NCBI GenBank assembly: GCA_030646295.1
Contig: JAUSND010000012.1
Span: 63,723-127,722, forward strand
Direction of reading: 5' to 3'
Origin: Moraxellaceae bacterium
GTDB lineage: Bacteria; Pseudomonadota; Gammaproteobacteria; Pseudomonadales; Moraxellaceae
Length of the DNA: 64,000 bases
In this document: in pieces, positions 55,009 to 63,662 of the stretch
How the letters are laid out: every line of letters starts with the position of its first letter
How positions within the stretch are numbered: the first letter of the stretch is position 1
Notes under the pieces: model-generated
Seen by the model: the letters and a program-made list of their open reading frames with translations, nothing else
Told to the model about the DNA's origin: nothing
Databases searched by the model: none
Position numbers and translations under genes: made by a program

Positions 55009-56130
55009 ATGACCAGCATGAACATCAACACCCGTATCGCCGGCATCATCGGCCGCAAGCTCACCAAGGAACAGGTAGAAGCCTTTGGCGCCGAGATCGA
55101 TGCACTGCGCACCCGCATCACGGCCGACCTCGGCCAGAAGGACCTCGACTACATCAAGGGCATCATCCGCCTGCAGCGCCGCCTCGAAATCGGCGGCCGT
55201 GTCGGCATCTACGCCGGCATCGTCAATCCGCTGGCCTGGGTGGCCGGTGTAGGCGCACTGGGCGTCGCCAAGATCCTCGAGAACATGGAAGTCGGCCACA
55301 ACATCATGCACGGCCAGTTCGACTGGACCAACGACCCCGAACTGCGCGGCCGCAAGTACGAATGGGACAACGTCTGCGACGGTGACCAGTGGCGCCACTC
55401 GCACAACTACATGCATCACCATTTCACCAACATCGTCGGCAAGGATCATGACGTCGGCTACGGCATCCTGCGCATGGCCGACCAGCAGGAATGGGAAGCC
55501 AAGTACCTCGCACAGCCCGTCTATGCGCTCATGCTGGCCCTCTTCTTTGAATGGGGTGTGGGCGTGCACGACATCGACCTGGCCAACGTGATGAAGCCGG
55601 AGTGGAAGTGGGCCGAGAAAAAGCCGCTGGTGAAAAACTTCCTGAAGAAGATGCGCAAGCAGCTGGTGAAGGACTACGTGGCCTTCCCGGCGCTGGCCGG
55701 TCCCTTCTTCCTGCCGGTGCTGGCGGGCAACTTCGTCGCCAACATCATCCGCAACATCTGGGCCTTCATGATCATTTTCTGCGGCCACTTCACCGAAGGC
55801 GCAGAAATGTTCACCGAAGAAGAATGCGAGAACGAAACCAAGGCAGAGTGGTACCTGCGCCAGCTGATGGGTTCCAGCAACCTCGAAGGCGGCAAGTGGT
55901 TCCACATCATGTCGGGTAACCTGAGCCACCAGATCGAGCACCACATGTTCCCGGACATTCCTGCCAACCGCTACGCGGAAATGGCCGTGGAAGTGCAGGC
56001 ACTGTGTGAAAAATACGGCCTGCCCTACAACACTGGCTCGCTCAGCAAACAGTTTGGCACCGTGGTGCAGCGCATTTTCCGGCTTTCCCTGCCGAACGGT
56101 GGCAATGGCAATGTAGCTGCTGTGGCATAA
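55009..56130 (+). CDS. desB: Membrane fatty-acid desaturase (DesB-like)
   Basis: A 373-residue di-iron acyl desaturase. The three His boxes are HNIMHGQFDW (~98), RHSHNYMHHHFTN (~130) and LSHQIEHHMFPDIPANRY (~305). Hydrophobic segments flank them. It makes membrane acyl chains unsaturated, and the homologous P. aeruginosa enzyme acts on saturated acyl-CoA. It is second gene of the operon after the reductase and is followed by a terminator. Confidence 0.93.
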   Translation: MTSMNINTRIAGIIGRKLTKEQVEAFGAEIDALRTRITADLGQKDLDYIKGIIRLQRRLEIGGRVGIYAGIVNPLAWVAGVGALGVAKILENMEVGHNIMHGQFDWTNDPELRGRKYEWDNVCDGDQWRHSHNYMHHHFTNIVGKDHDVGYGILRMADQQEWEAKYLAQPVYALMLALFFEWGVGVHDIDLANVMKPEWKWAEKKPLVKNFLKKMRKQLVKDYVAFPALAGPFFLPVLAGNFVANIIRNIWAFMIIFCGHFTEGAEMFTEEECENETKAEWYLRQLMGSSNLEGGKWFHIMSGNLSHQIEHHMFPDIPANRYAEMAVEVQALCEKYGLPYNTGSLSKQFGTVVQRIFRLSLPNGGNGNVAAVA

Positions 56131-56151
56131 TCAGTCTTCGCTGCACTGACA

Positions 56152-56179
56152 GCGCCTGCTCCCCTGGAGCGGGCGTTTT
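56152..56179 (+). terminator. Terminator between the two desaturase genes
   Basis: A 10-bp stem CGCCTGCTCC / GGAGCGGGCG (one G-T pair) with loop CCT is followed by TTTT. A second hairpin (GGCCA / TGGCC inside GCATTT / AAATGC) follows at 56180-56208. The remaining leader to 56255 is strikingly A-rich and ends in AAGGTG before the next start. Confidence 0.75.
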
Positions 56180-56261
56180 GCATTTCCGGCCACCGTGGCC
56201 GCAAATGCAAATGCAAAACATTAAAACAATAAAAAAACCATAAAATAAAAAAGGTGTCGAC

Positions 56262-57359
56262 ATGACGCTGACCGCTGCCGCAACCCCCCGTCTCAGCCCT
56301 GCGCAAAGCCAGGCCTTTGGTGCCGAGCTCGACGCCATTCGCGCACGCATCCGCGCCGATCTTGGTGCCGGCGACCTTGCCTATATCCGTCGCCTGATCC
56401 GCGTACAACGCATGGCCGAAATCGGTGGCCGTCTTTTTCTTTTCATGGGCTTCAATCCCGTTGCATTTGCACTTGGCGTGGCGCTGCTCAGCCTGTCAAA
56501 GATTCTCGACAACATGGAAATCGGCCACAACATCATGCACGGCCAGTTTGACTGGACCAACGATCCGCAACTGCGTGGCCGCACCTTCGAGTGGGACAGT
56601 GCCTGCCCGGGTGACCAGTGGCGGCATTCGCACAATTTCATTCACCACACCTACACCAACATCATCGGCAAGGACCGCGATGTCGGCTATGGCATCCTGC
56701 GCATGACCGAAGAACAGCCATGGAAGGTGAAGCACCTGTTCCAGCCGGTGCGTGCGTTCATCATGATGCTGATTTTCGAGTGGGGCGTGGCCATGCACGA
56801 TCTTGAAATGGATCGTGTCCGCACTGGTGAGCGCTCATGGGATGAAGTGCGTCCGCAGTTCAGGCAGTCCATGCGCAAGATGGGGCGGCAGGCGCTGAAG
56901 GACTATGTCGTTTTCCCGTTGCTGGCGTTCCCGATATTCACCACGGTCCTGCTCGGCAATCTCGCCGCCAATGTGGTGCGCAACATCTGGGCCTTCATCA
57001 TCATTTTCTGTGGTCATTTCACCGATCAGGTTGCCATGTTTTCGGAAGAGGAAACCCGCAACGAAACAAAAGGGGAATGGTATGTGCGCCAGCTGCTCGG
57101 CTCCTGCAACATCCAGGGCAGCAAATGGTTTCATATCCTCTCGGGCAACCTGAGCCACCAGATCGAGCACCATCTTTTCCCGGACATCCCTGCCAACCGC
57201 TATGCCGACATCGCCGTGGAAGTGCGGGCACTGTGTGCCAAATACAACCTGCCCTACAACACGGGCTCGCTGACACGGCAGTTTGCCACCGTCATCCTGC
57301 GCATCCTGCGCATGTCCCTGCCCGGTAAATCAGGTACACGTAATCCGGTAACCGTCTGA
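56262..57359 (+). CDS. Second membrane fatty-acid desaturase (paralogue)
   Basis: A 365-residue paralogue of the preceding enzyme, by eye roughly two-thirds identical, with the same His boxes (HNIMHGQFDW, RHSHNFIHHTYTN, LSHQIEHHLFPDIPANRY). The N-terminal ~60 residues and the segment after box two differ most. One His of box two is Thr here (HHT instead of HHH); the essential HXXHH pattern remains. It seems to be transcribed separately. The chain length or position it acts on cannot be read from sequence. Confidence 0.9.
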   Translation: MTLTAAATPRLSPAQSQAFGAELDAIRARIRADLGAGDLAYIRRLIRVQRMAEIGGRLFLFMGFNPVAFALGVALLSLSKILDNMEIGHNIMHGQFDWTNDPQLRGRTFEWDSACPGDQWRHSHNFIHHTYTNIIGKDRDVGYGILRMTEEQPWKVKHLFQPVRAFIMMLIFEWGVAMHDLEMDRVRTGERSWDEVRPQFRQSMRKMGRQALKDYVVFPLLAFPIFTTVLLGNLAANVVRNIWAFIIIFCGHFTDQVAMFSEEETRNETKGEWYVRQLLGSCNIQGSKWFHILSGNLSHQIEHHLFPDIPANRYADIAVEVRALCAKYNLPYNTGSLTRQFATVILRILRMSLPGKSGTRNPVTV

Positions 57360-57499
57360 GCCCGTCACACAAGTACTTGCTACAAAAGCACTACGGGAAG
57401 AGTGTGAACCTGTACATATTCCTGCCCCTGGTTACTGGCAATCACGCCAGTCCGGGGCTTGAATACCGTCATGACCTGTATTCACCAGAGGAAATGACC

Positions 57500-57994
57500 A
57501 TGCGCCTGTCTCCCGTTGCCGCCTCAATGCTGTGCCTGATCCTGGCCGGCACCGCCGTCGCCAAGGACGATGCCAAGCCACACAAGGGGGCAAATCCCCA
57601 TGGCAAGCAGCCGTCAGCAGCCGTCAGCAAGAACACCGCAAAGGGCACACAGGATAAAAAAAGCCAGTTGCGCTTTACCTTCACCGACAAGGAACGCAGC
57701 ACGCTGAAGCGCCATCACAGCACAAGCCCCTCCACCGTTACCCGCAGCCTGCCACCCGGGCTGGCCAAGAACGCTGCCCGCGGCAAACCACTGCCGCCGG
57801 GCTGGCAAAAGAAACTGGCTGCAGGGCAGGTTATTGATCCGGTAGTACTGGCGCATGCCCAACCCCTGCCCAGAAACATTCTCGGCCAGTTGCCGCCACA
57901 GCCGGATGGCACCATTGTGGTCACGATCGACAACAAGGCCGTCCGCCTGATCGAAGCCACACAAACCATTATTGATGTGTTTGACCTGAAGTAA
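57500..57994 (+). CDS. Exported CigR/RcnB-like protein
   Basis: 164 residues from the ATG at 57500 (AGAGGAA upstream). A signal peptide (ending TAVAKDD) and a basic, His/Lys/Ser-rich low-complexity middle (~25-85) precede the conserved C-terminal block LPPGLAKNAARGKPLPPGWQ. After that come DPVVLAHAQPLPRNILGQLP and TIVVTIDNKAVRLIEATQTIIDVF. This block is the hallmark of the CigR/RcnB family of periplasmic proteins. The family role varies (metal homeostasis, anti-virulence), so none is assigned. Confidence 0.75.
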   Translation: MRLSPVAASMLCLILAGTAVAKDDAKPHKGANPHGKQPSAAVSKNTAKGTQDKKSQLRFTFTDKERSTLKRHHSTSPSTVTRSLPPGLAKNAARGKPLPPGWQKKLAAGQVIDPVVLAHAQPLPRNILGQLPPQPDGTIVVTIDNKAVRLIEATQTIIDVFDLK

Positions 57995-58000
57995 CCGCTT

Positions 58001-58034
58001 CAAGCCGTCAGCTTGCCCACTGACGGCTTTTTTG
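58001..58034 (+). terminator. Terminator after the CigR-like gene
   Basis: The stem AAGCCGTCAG / CTGACGGCTT with an eight-base loop is followed by TTTTTT. An in-frame ATG at 58013 of the next gene falls inside this hairpin, which argues for the later start at 58070. Confidence 0.88.
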
Positions 58035-58069
58035 CTTCCATGGCCGGGAAGTTCATCTGGAATCCTGCA

Positions 58070-59161
58070 ATGGATCTGGTCACGCTCGGCCTCTTTGTTC
58101 TGGGACTGGTACTACTCACTCTCGGCGCCGACATTCTTGTCAGGGGCGCTGCCCATCTGGCGGGCGCACTCGGCATTTCTTCCCTGGTCATCGGGCTCAC
58201 TGTAGTGGCATTTGGCACCAGCGCGCCGGAGCTTGCCGTCAGCACCGCCTCCGCCTGGCAGGGTCAGGCCGACATTGCCATCGGCAATGTCGTGGGTAGC
58301 AACATCTTCAACATCCTGTTCATTCTCGGCATCTCGGCCCTGATCATTCCGCTCGCCGTCCAGCAACAACTGCTGCGTCTCGATGTGCCCATCATGATTG
58401 CCGCATCCGTCTTGCTGTTGTTCATGTCGCTGGACCGCAGGCTCAGCCATATGGATGGCGCCATTCTTTTTGGCGGTATTGTTCTGTACACCACTTTCCT
58501 GATCCGTCACTCCCGCAAAGAGTCTGCTGCCGTCACCAGCGAGTATGCTGACGGTGTGGACGTCCGTGAAGAAGACGGTCAACCGCACTGGGCAAAGAAT
58601 ATCGGCTATGTGCTGCTGGGACTGGTGATGCTGGTGATCGGATCGAAATGGCTGGTGGATGGCGCCGTCATGTTTGCCCGCGGCCTGGGCGTGAGTGAAC
58701 TGGTCATCGGCCTCACTGTCGTCGCCGCCGGCACGTCGTTGCCGGAAGTGGCTACCAGCATCACGGCGGCCTTGCGCGGTGAGCGCGATATTGCTGTTGG
58801 TAATGTCATCGGCAGCAATATTTTCAACATTCTCTGCGTACTTGGCCTTGCCTCCATGGTGTCGCCTGCCGGAATTCCCGTGGCCGAAATCGCCATCCAG
58901 TTCGACATCCCCGTGATGATTGCCATTGCCGCCGCCTGCCTGCCCATGTTTTTTGCCGGCCGTATCATTTCACGCAGCAACGGCGCAATATTTCTGGGTT
59001 ATTACATTGCCTATACCTTGTATCTGGTATTTGCAGCACAGCACTCTCCGGCCACGCAGACGCTGAACCATGCCATGCTCTGGTTCGTGATTCCGCTTAC
59101 GGTGATTACACTGGCCATTGGAGTCTTTCGCGAATTGCGCACGAAAACCGGACAGGCATGA
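58070..59161 (+). CDS. Calcium/sodium antiporter family protein (YrbG-like)
   Basis: A 363-residue inner-membrane exchanger with about ten hydrophobic segments. The two inverted alpha repeats of the CaCA superfamily are clear: LVIGLTVVAFGTSAPELAVS with GNVVGSNIFNILFILG, and LVIGLTVVAAGTSLPEVATS with GNVIGSNIFNILCVLG. The Glu in each (APEL, LPEV) binds cation. The start at MDLVTLGLF is preferred over upstream ATGs near the terminator. An acidic loop lies at about 160-180. Confidence 0.92.
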   Translation: MDLVTLGLFVLGLVLLTLGADILVRGAAHLAGALGISSLVIGLTVVAFGTSAPELAVSTASAWQGQADIAIGNVVGSNIFNILFILGISALIIPLAVQQQLLRLDVPIMIAASVLLLFMSLDRRLSHMDGAILFGGIVLYTTFLIRHSRKESAAVTSEYADGVDVREEDGQPHWAKNIGYVLLGLVMLVIGSKWLVDGAVMFARGLGVSELVIGLTVVAAGTSLPEVATSITAALRGERDIAVGNVIGSNIFNILCVLGLASMVSPAGIPVAEIAIQFDIPVMIAIAAACLPMFFAGRIISRSNGAIFLGYYIAYTLYLVFAAQHSPATQTLNHAMLWFVIPLTVITLAIGVFRELRTKTGQA

Positions 59162-59191
59162 AAGCCACCACTTCATCGGGAGAAAGAAATC

Positions 59192-59392
59192 ATGAGTGAA
59201 GCGAAGAAACTGAAACGCTCGCGCACCGATAAAATGCTGGGCGGCGTACTGGGAGGAATCGCCAGGCACTACGAACTGGACGCAACGGTGCTGCGCATCA
59301 TCTATGTGCTGGTGTCACTGTTCAGTGCGGCCTTCCCCGGCATGATTGTGTACCTGATCCTATGGGTACTGATCCCGCTGGAAGACGAGTGA
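59192..59392 (+). CDS. PspC-domain small membrane protein
   Basis: 66 residues with a good ribosome site (GGGAGAAAG). The PspC domain fills the protein: KKLKRSRTDKMLGGVLGGIARHYELD, then a hydrophobic helix (IVYLILWVLIPL). PspC proteins take part in envelope-stress responses. No other phage-shock gene is nearby. It starts 30 bases after the antiporter stop and may be co-transcribed. Confidence 0.88.
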   Translation: MSEAKKLKRSRTDKMLGGVLGGIARHYELDATVLRIIYVLVSLFSAAFPGMIVYLILWVLIPLEDE

Positions 59393-59398
59393 AACCAG

Positions 59399-59420
59399 GC
59401 GGAGCCTGACGGCTCCGCCC
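59399..59420. other. GC-rich hairpin between convergent genes
   Basis: GGCGGAGCC / GGCTCCGCC with loop TGAC, a perfect 9-bp stem in the 35-base gap between the convergent pspC and ydcH-like genes. It has no T-run, so it is a weak or rho-assisted terminator at best. Confidence 0.45.
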
Positions 59421-59427
59421 GTCGCCA

Positions 59428-59670
59428 TCAGGCCGGCTCGCCGATCATGGCCCAGAGCTTGTCCTTGAGCAGGGCCCGCTCCTTCTTCAGCGACTCCAGA
59501 TGTTCGTCGCTCAGCACGTCCTGCTGTATTTCCGAACGATAGATCTTGTCGTCAGTCTCGTGATACTCGTCGTACAGGCGGCTGAAATGGTTGTCGCCCT
59601 GCTTCAGTTCCTTGATGCGGTCATGGTGCTCGGGAAAATCGCGCAGCAGGCTATGGTGCTCAAGCGTCAT
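59428..59670 (-). CDS. DUF465 (YdcH-like) small protein
   Basis: 80 residues, helical and charged: MTLEHHSLLRDFPEHHDRIK, HFSRLYDEYHETDDKIYRSE, LKKERALLKDKLWAMI. The pattern LxxxFPxxxxxIxxLKxxxxHFxRLxxEYxxxDxxIxR defines the family, which is common in proteobacteria. Its role is not established. Confidence 0.9.
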   Translation of the reverse strand: MTLEHHSLLRDFPEHHDRIKELKQGDNHFSRLYDEYHETDDKIYRSEIQQDVLSDEHLESLKKERALLKDKLWAMIGEPA

Positions 59671-59750
59671 GTAAATCTCCGTGGCGTGGGTTTATGTTCC
59701 CAGCATCGCGCAGATGGCCTGACGGCAAAATGATCTGGCGCAAGCCACCC

Positions 59751-60326
59751 TCATTCAGCCAGGCCATGACGGAAGCAGCCGGTTTCATGATCATCCACCA
59801 TCCCCACCGCCTGCATGAAGGCGTACACCGTGGTGGTGCCGACAAAACGGAAGCCGCGCTTCTTCAGGTCCTTGGCCAGGGCATCGGACAGGACGGTGGA
59901 GGCGGGCGCCTGCCGGTAGTCCCGCACCCGGTTCCGCACCGGCCGGTCCTGCACAAACGACCAGACATAGGCGGCCAGACTGCCAAACTCCTTCTGCACC
60001 GCCAGCGTGGCAATGGCATTGTCCCGGATCGCCGTGAGCTTGCCGATGTGGCGGATGATGCCTGCGTCCTGCAGCAGGGCCTCGCAATCAGCATCCGTCA
60101 TGCGCGCCACCTTGCGCGGATCAAAGCGGAAGAAAACCCGGCGGTAGTTCTCCCGCTTTTTCAGCACGGTAATCCACGACAGGCCCGCCTGCTGCCCTTC
60201 CAGACAGAGCATCTCGAACAGGTGGCGGTCATCCCGGGAGGGCACCCCCCACTCCGCATCGTGATAGGCCACATACAGCGGATCTGTGCCGCACCAGGGG
60301 CAACGCTGTTTTTCCACTCCCGACAT
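59751..60326 (-). CDS. tag: DNA-3-methyladenine glycosylase I
   Basis: A 191-residue base-excision repair enzyme removing 3-methyladenine. It shows RCPWCGTDPLYVAYHDAEWGVPSRDDRHLFEMLCLEGQQAGLSW in pieces (zinc Cys and His, catalytic Glu), a helix-hairpin-helix region, and the C-terminal zinc ligands in VDDHETGCFRH. It stands next to glyQ on the opposite strand, as I recall in Pseudomonas. Confidence 0.97.
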   Translation of the reverse strand: MSGVEKQRCPWCGTDPLYVAYHDAEWGVPSRDDRHLFEMLCLEGQQAGLSWITVLKKRENYRRVFFRFDPRKVARMTDADCEALLQDAGIIRHIGKLTAIRDNAIATLAVQKEFGSLAAYVWSFVQDRPVRNRVRDYRQAPASTVLSDALAKDLKKRGFRFVGTTTVYAFMQAVGMVDDHETGCFRHGLAE

Positions 60327-60386
60327 TTTCCTCTCCCTCCCGTCATTGCCGGCTGATCACGTGCTGTCGCCGCACGGCCTTCCCGT

Positions 60387-60392
60387 TATACT
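60387..60392 (+). promoter_or_regulatory. Likely -10 box of glyQ-glyS
   Basis: TATACT lies 34 bases before the GTG start of glyQ, with CTGTCG at 60364-60369 as a poor -35 at 17-base spacing. No T-box-like leader is visible. Confidence 0.42.
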
Positions 60393-60425
60393 CGCCGCTT
60401 TGATTCGTTTCGAGGGGAGCCCTCC

Positions 60426-61421
60426 GTGGCTAACGCGATTGCTGCAGGCCTGACTTTTCAGGACCTGATTCTCAAGCTCCAGAACTTCTGGGCCAGCCAG
60501 GGCTGTGTCGTCATCCAGCCCTATGACATGGAAATGGGTGCCGGTACCTTCCACACCGCCACCTTCCTGCGCGCCATCGGCCCGGAAACCTGGAACGCCG
60601 CCTATGTGCAGCCCTCGCGCCGCCCGGCCGACGGCCGCTATGGCGAGAACCCCAACCGCCTGCAGCACTACTACCAGTTCCAGGTGGTGCTGAAGCCGTC
60701 GCCGGCCAACATCCAGGACCTCTACCTCGAATCGCTGCGCCTGCTCGGCATTGATACCACCGTGCACGATGTGCGCTTTGTCGAAGACAACTGGGAGTCC
60801 CCGACGCTGGGCGCCTGGGGTCTGGGCTGGGAAGTCTGGCTGAACGGCATGGAAGTCACGCAGTTCACCTACTTCCAGCAGGTCGGTGGCGTCGAGTGTT
60901 ATCCGGTCACCGGTGAAATCACCTACGGCCTTGAGCGTCTGTGCATGTACCTGCAAGGCGTCGATTCCGTGTACGACCTGATCTGGGCCGAAGGCGTGCC
61001 CGATGCCGAGGGCAACAAGCGCCCGGTCACCTATGGCGATGTTTTCCACCAGAACGAAGTCGAGCAGTCGACCTTCAATTTCGAACACGCCAACGTGCCC
61101 AAGCTGTTCGAGCTGTTTGATTTCTACGAAAGCGAATCGAATTCACTGATGGAAAAAAAGCTGCCGCTGCCGGCCTATGAAATGGTGGTCAAGGCCTCAC
61201 ATACCTTCAACCTGCTCGATGCCCGCGGCGCCATCTCCGTCACCGAGCGCCAGCGTTTCATCCTGCGCGTGCGCGCCCTGGCGCGCAACATTGCACAGAG
61301 CTATCTGCAGGCCCGCGCCCGTCTCGGCTTTCCCATGGCACCCGCCTCACTGCGTGATGAAGTACTCGCCAAACTTGAGCAAGACAAGGCCCAGGACAAG
61401 ACGCCGGAGAACGCAGCATGA
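60426..61421 (+). CDS. glyQ: Glycyl-tRNA synthetase alpha subunit
   Basis: A 331-residue class II synthetase subunit holding the aminoacylation site. Motifs: [48 protein letters not shown] and [22 protein letters not shown]. The start is GTG with GAGGGGAG upstream. It overlaps glyS by four bases, and the two make the alpha2beta2 enzyme. Confidence 0.98.
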   Translation: MANAIAAGLTFQDLILKLQNFWASQGCVVIQPYDMEMGAGTFHTATFLRAIGPETWNAAYVQPSRRPADGRYGENPNRLQHYYQFQVVLKPSPANIQDLYLESLRLLGIDTTVHDVRFVEDNWESPTLGAWGLGWEVWLNGMEVTQFTYFQQVGGVECYPVTGEITYGLERLCMYLQGVDSVYDLIWAEGVPDAEGNKRPVTYGDVFHQNEVEQSTFNFEHANVPKLFELFDFYESESNSLMEKKLPLPAYEMVVKASHTFNLLDARGAISVTERQRFILRVRALARNIAQSYLQARARLGFPMAPASLRDEVLAKLEQDKAQDKTPENAA

Positions 61422-63475
61422 GTCACAAGGATTTTCTGGTCGAACTCGGCACCGAAGAACTGCCCCCGAAATCACTGAAGGCCCTCTCGGAAAGTTTCCG
61501 TGACGGCATCGTCAGCGGACTGGCCAGCGCCGGACTGCCGCACGGCGACGTAAAAGTGTTTGCTGCACCTCGTCGTCTCGCCGTGCAGATCAGCGGCCTT
61601 GCCATCCAGCAGCCGGATCGCACCATTGCCGTTGATGGCCCCCCCGTCAAGGCCGCGTTTGATGCGGCCGGCAACCCGACACAGGCCGCACTGGGTTTTG
61701 CAAAAAAGAATGGCGTGGATATTTCCGCCGTCGACCGCGGCGGCGAGAAGCTGCGCTACGTGCGCGAAGTGAAAGGCGAGCCCGCCACGGCGCTACTGCC
61801 CGGCATCGTGTCGCAATCCCTCAATGACCTGCCCATTCCCAAGCGCATGCGCTGGGGTGCCTCGCGCGTGGAGTTCGTGCGCCCGACACAATGGCTGGTG
61901 ATGCTGCTCGGTGACGACGTGCTCGATTGCGACATCCTCGCGCAGAAAGCCGGCCGTGAATCCCGTGGCCACCGCTTCCACGCGCCCAAGGCCGTGCGCA
62001 TTTCTTCGCCCTCGTCGTATCTGGAAGACCTGCGTGCCGCGTGGGTACAGGCCGACTTTGCCGAGCGCCGCGCACTGATTCTCGACAAGGTGCAGGCACT
62101 GGCGGCGAAAGAAAACGGCAAGGCCATCATTCCGCCGGCACTGCTCGATGAAGTCACCGCACTGGTGGAGTGGCCGGTACCGCTGGTGTGTTCCTTCGAG
62201 GAGCGCTTTCTCGCCGTACCGCAGGAAGCCCTGATTTCCACCATGCAGGACAACCAGAAATATTTCTGCCTGCTCGATGCCAACGGCAAGCTGCTACCGC
62301 GCTTCATCACGGTCGCCAACATTGAAAGCGCGCATCCGGAATATATTGTGGCCGGTAATGAAAAGGTCGTGCGTCCGCGCCTCACCGATGCCGAGTTCTT
62401 TTTCAACCAGGACAAGAAATCCAGACTGGAAACCCGCAACGAGCGCCTCAAGACCGTGGTGTTCCAGGCCCAGCTTGGCACCGTGCATGAAAAGGCCCAG
62501 CGCATTTCCGCACTGGCCGGCGTGATTGCTGCGCAAACCGGTGGCGACAAGGCACTCGGCGAGCGCGCCGGCCTGCTCTCCAAATGCGATCTGGTCACCT
62601 CGATGGTGGGTGAGTTCCCCGAGCTGCAGGGCATTGCCGGCTTCTACTATGCCAGCCACGATGGTGAGCATGAAGAAGTGGCCAAGGCTCTTAACGAGCA
62701 GTACCAGCCACGCTTTGCCGGTGATGCGTTGCCATCCACCGTGACCGGCGCCGCCGTGGCACTGGCGGACAAGCTCGACACCCTTGTCGGTATTTTCGGC
62801 ATCAACCAGCCACCGACCGGCTCCAAGGACCCGTTTGCCCTGCGTCGCTCCGCCATCGGCTTGCTGCGCATCATCATCGAGAAAGGTTTCAGTCTCGATG
62901 TGCAGGCACTGGTGACGGAAGCCACGCGCAATTACGGTGACAAGCTGCTCAATGCCAACACGGCCAGTGACGTGTTCGAGTTCCTGCTCGGCCGTTATCG
63001 CGCCATGTACGAAGAGCAGGGCATCAAGCCGGAAGTGATTCTCGCCGTGCAGGCCATGAAACCGGTCTCGCCGTATGATTTCGACCAGCGCGTGAAAGCC
63101 GTGGCACATTTTGCCGCACTGCCGGAAGCCGCTGCACTTGCCGCCGGCAACAAGCGTGTGTCGAATATCCTGGCGAAGGAAACCGTACCGGCCAATGCCG
63201 CCATCAATACGTCACTGCTCAGTGATGATGCCGAGAAGGCTCTGGCCACTGCGGTGGCCGCACTGACATCCGAACTGGCGCCGCTGTTTGCCAACCATGA
63301 CTACACGGCAGCGCTGACTCGCCTGGCCGCACTGCGTCCGCAGGTCGATGCCTTTTTCGATCAGGTAATGGTGATGGCCGATGATGCCGCCGTGCGTGCC
63401 AATCGCCTGGCGTTGCTGGCACAGTTGCGCGGGTTGTTCTTGCAGGTGGCGGATATTTCCCTGCTGCAGGCCTGA
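61418..63475 (+). CDS. glyS: Glycyl-tRNA synthetase beta subunit
   Basis: A 685-residue tRNA-binding subunit, near the E. coli length (689). It opens [23 protein letters not shown] and contains [43 protein letters not shown] and [23 protein letters not shown]-terminal anticodon-binding DALR-like helical domain is at about 560-680, ending [28 protein letters not shown]. The frame is intact. Confidence 0.98.
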   Translation: MSHKDFLVELGTEELPPKSLKALSESFRDGIVSGLASAGLPHGDVKVFAAPRRLAVQISGLAIQQPDRTIAVDGPPVKAAFDAAGNPTQAALGFAKKNGVDISAVDRGGEKLRYVREVKGEPATALLPGIVSQSLNDLPIPKRMRWGASRVEFVRPTQWLVMLLGDDVLDCDILAQKAGRESRGHRFHAPKAVRISSPSSYLEDLRAAWVQADFAERRALILDKVQALAAKENGKAIIPPALLDEVTALVEWPVPLVCSFEERFLAVPQEALISTMQDNQKYFCLLDANGKLLPRFITVANIESAHPEYIVAGNEKVVRPRLTDAEFFFNQDKKSRLETRNERLKTVVFQAQLGTVHEKAQRISALAGVIAAQTGGDKALGERAGLLSKCDLVTSMVGEFPELQGIAGFYYASHDGEHEEVAKALNEQYQPRFAGDALPSTVTGAAVALADKLDTLVGIFGINQPPTGSKDPFALRRSAIGLLRIIIEKGFSLDVQALVTEATRNYGDKLLNANTASDVFEFLLGRYRAMYEEQGIKPEVILAVQAMKPVSPYDFDQRVKAVAHFAALPEAAALAAGNKRVSNILAKETVPANAAINTSLLSDDAEKALATAVAALTSELAPLFANHDYTAALTRLAALRPQVDAFFDQVMVMADDAAVRANRLALLAQLRGLFLQVADISLLQA

Positions 63476-63480
63476 GTCGT

Positions 63481-63515
63481 TTTCTGCGCCAGCCGTAAAA
63501 ACGCTGGCGCAGAAA
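63481..63515 (+). terminator. Hairpin after glyS
   Basis: A perfect 13-bp stem TTTCTGCGCCAGC / GCTGGCGCAGAAA with a nine-base loop, 6 bases past the glyS stop. A real T-run is missing (GCACGTCTGTTGCC follows), so termination may be incomplete. The rest of the gap to 63662 holds no gene that I can see. Confidence 0.6.
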
Positions 63516-63662
63516 GCACGTCTGTTGCCTTGATATTCGTCAGATTCGCTAACAATATAGTTGCCGCTACGCATTCCTTTTTGCTTGTCCCTCCGGCGTC
63601 CTCAGGTATGCTGTTTCCGCCTGATTGCCAGGCGTTGCATGCCATTAACCAGAGGGAACGCA

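Noticed and set aside
54109..55944. A 611-codon minus-strand frame across the reductase and desaturase genes
   Set aside because: Both plus-strand genes have all their cofactor motifs. This frame spans two genes and their gap and has no recognisable motif.
57403..57418. TGTGAAC followed by CTGTACA after the second desaturase, as another DesT operator
   Set aside because: Only seven bases match one operator arm, the second arm does not pair with it, and no desaturase lies downstream.
58013..58069. Longer N-terminus for the Ca/Na antiporter from the ATG at 58013
   Set aside because: That start lies inside the terminator hairpin of the preceding gene and adds non-hydrophobic residues absent from the family.
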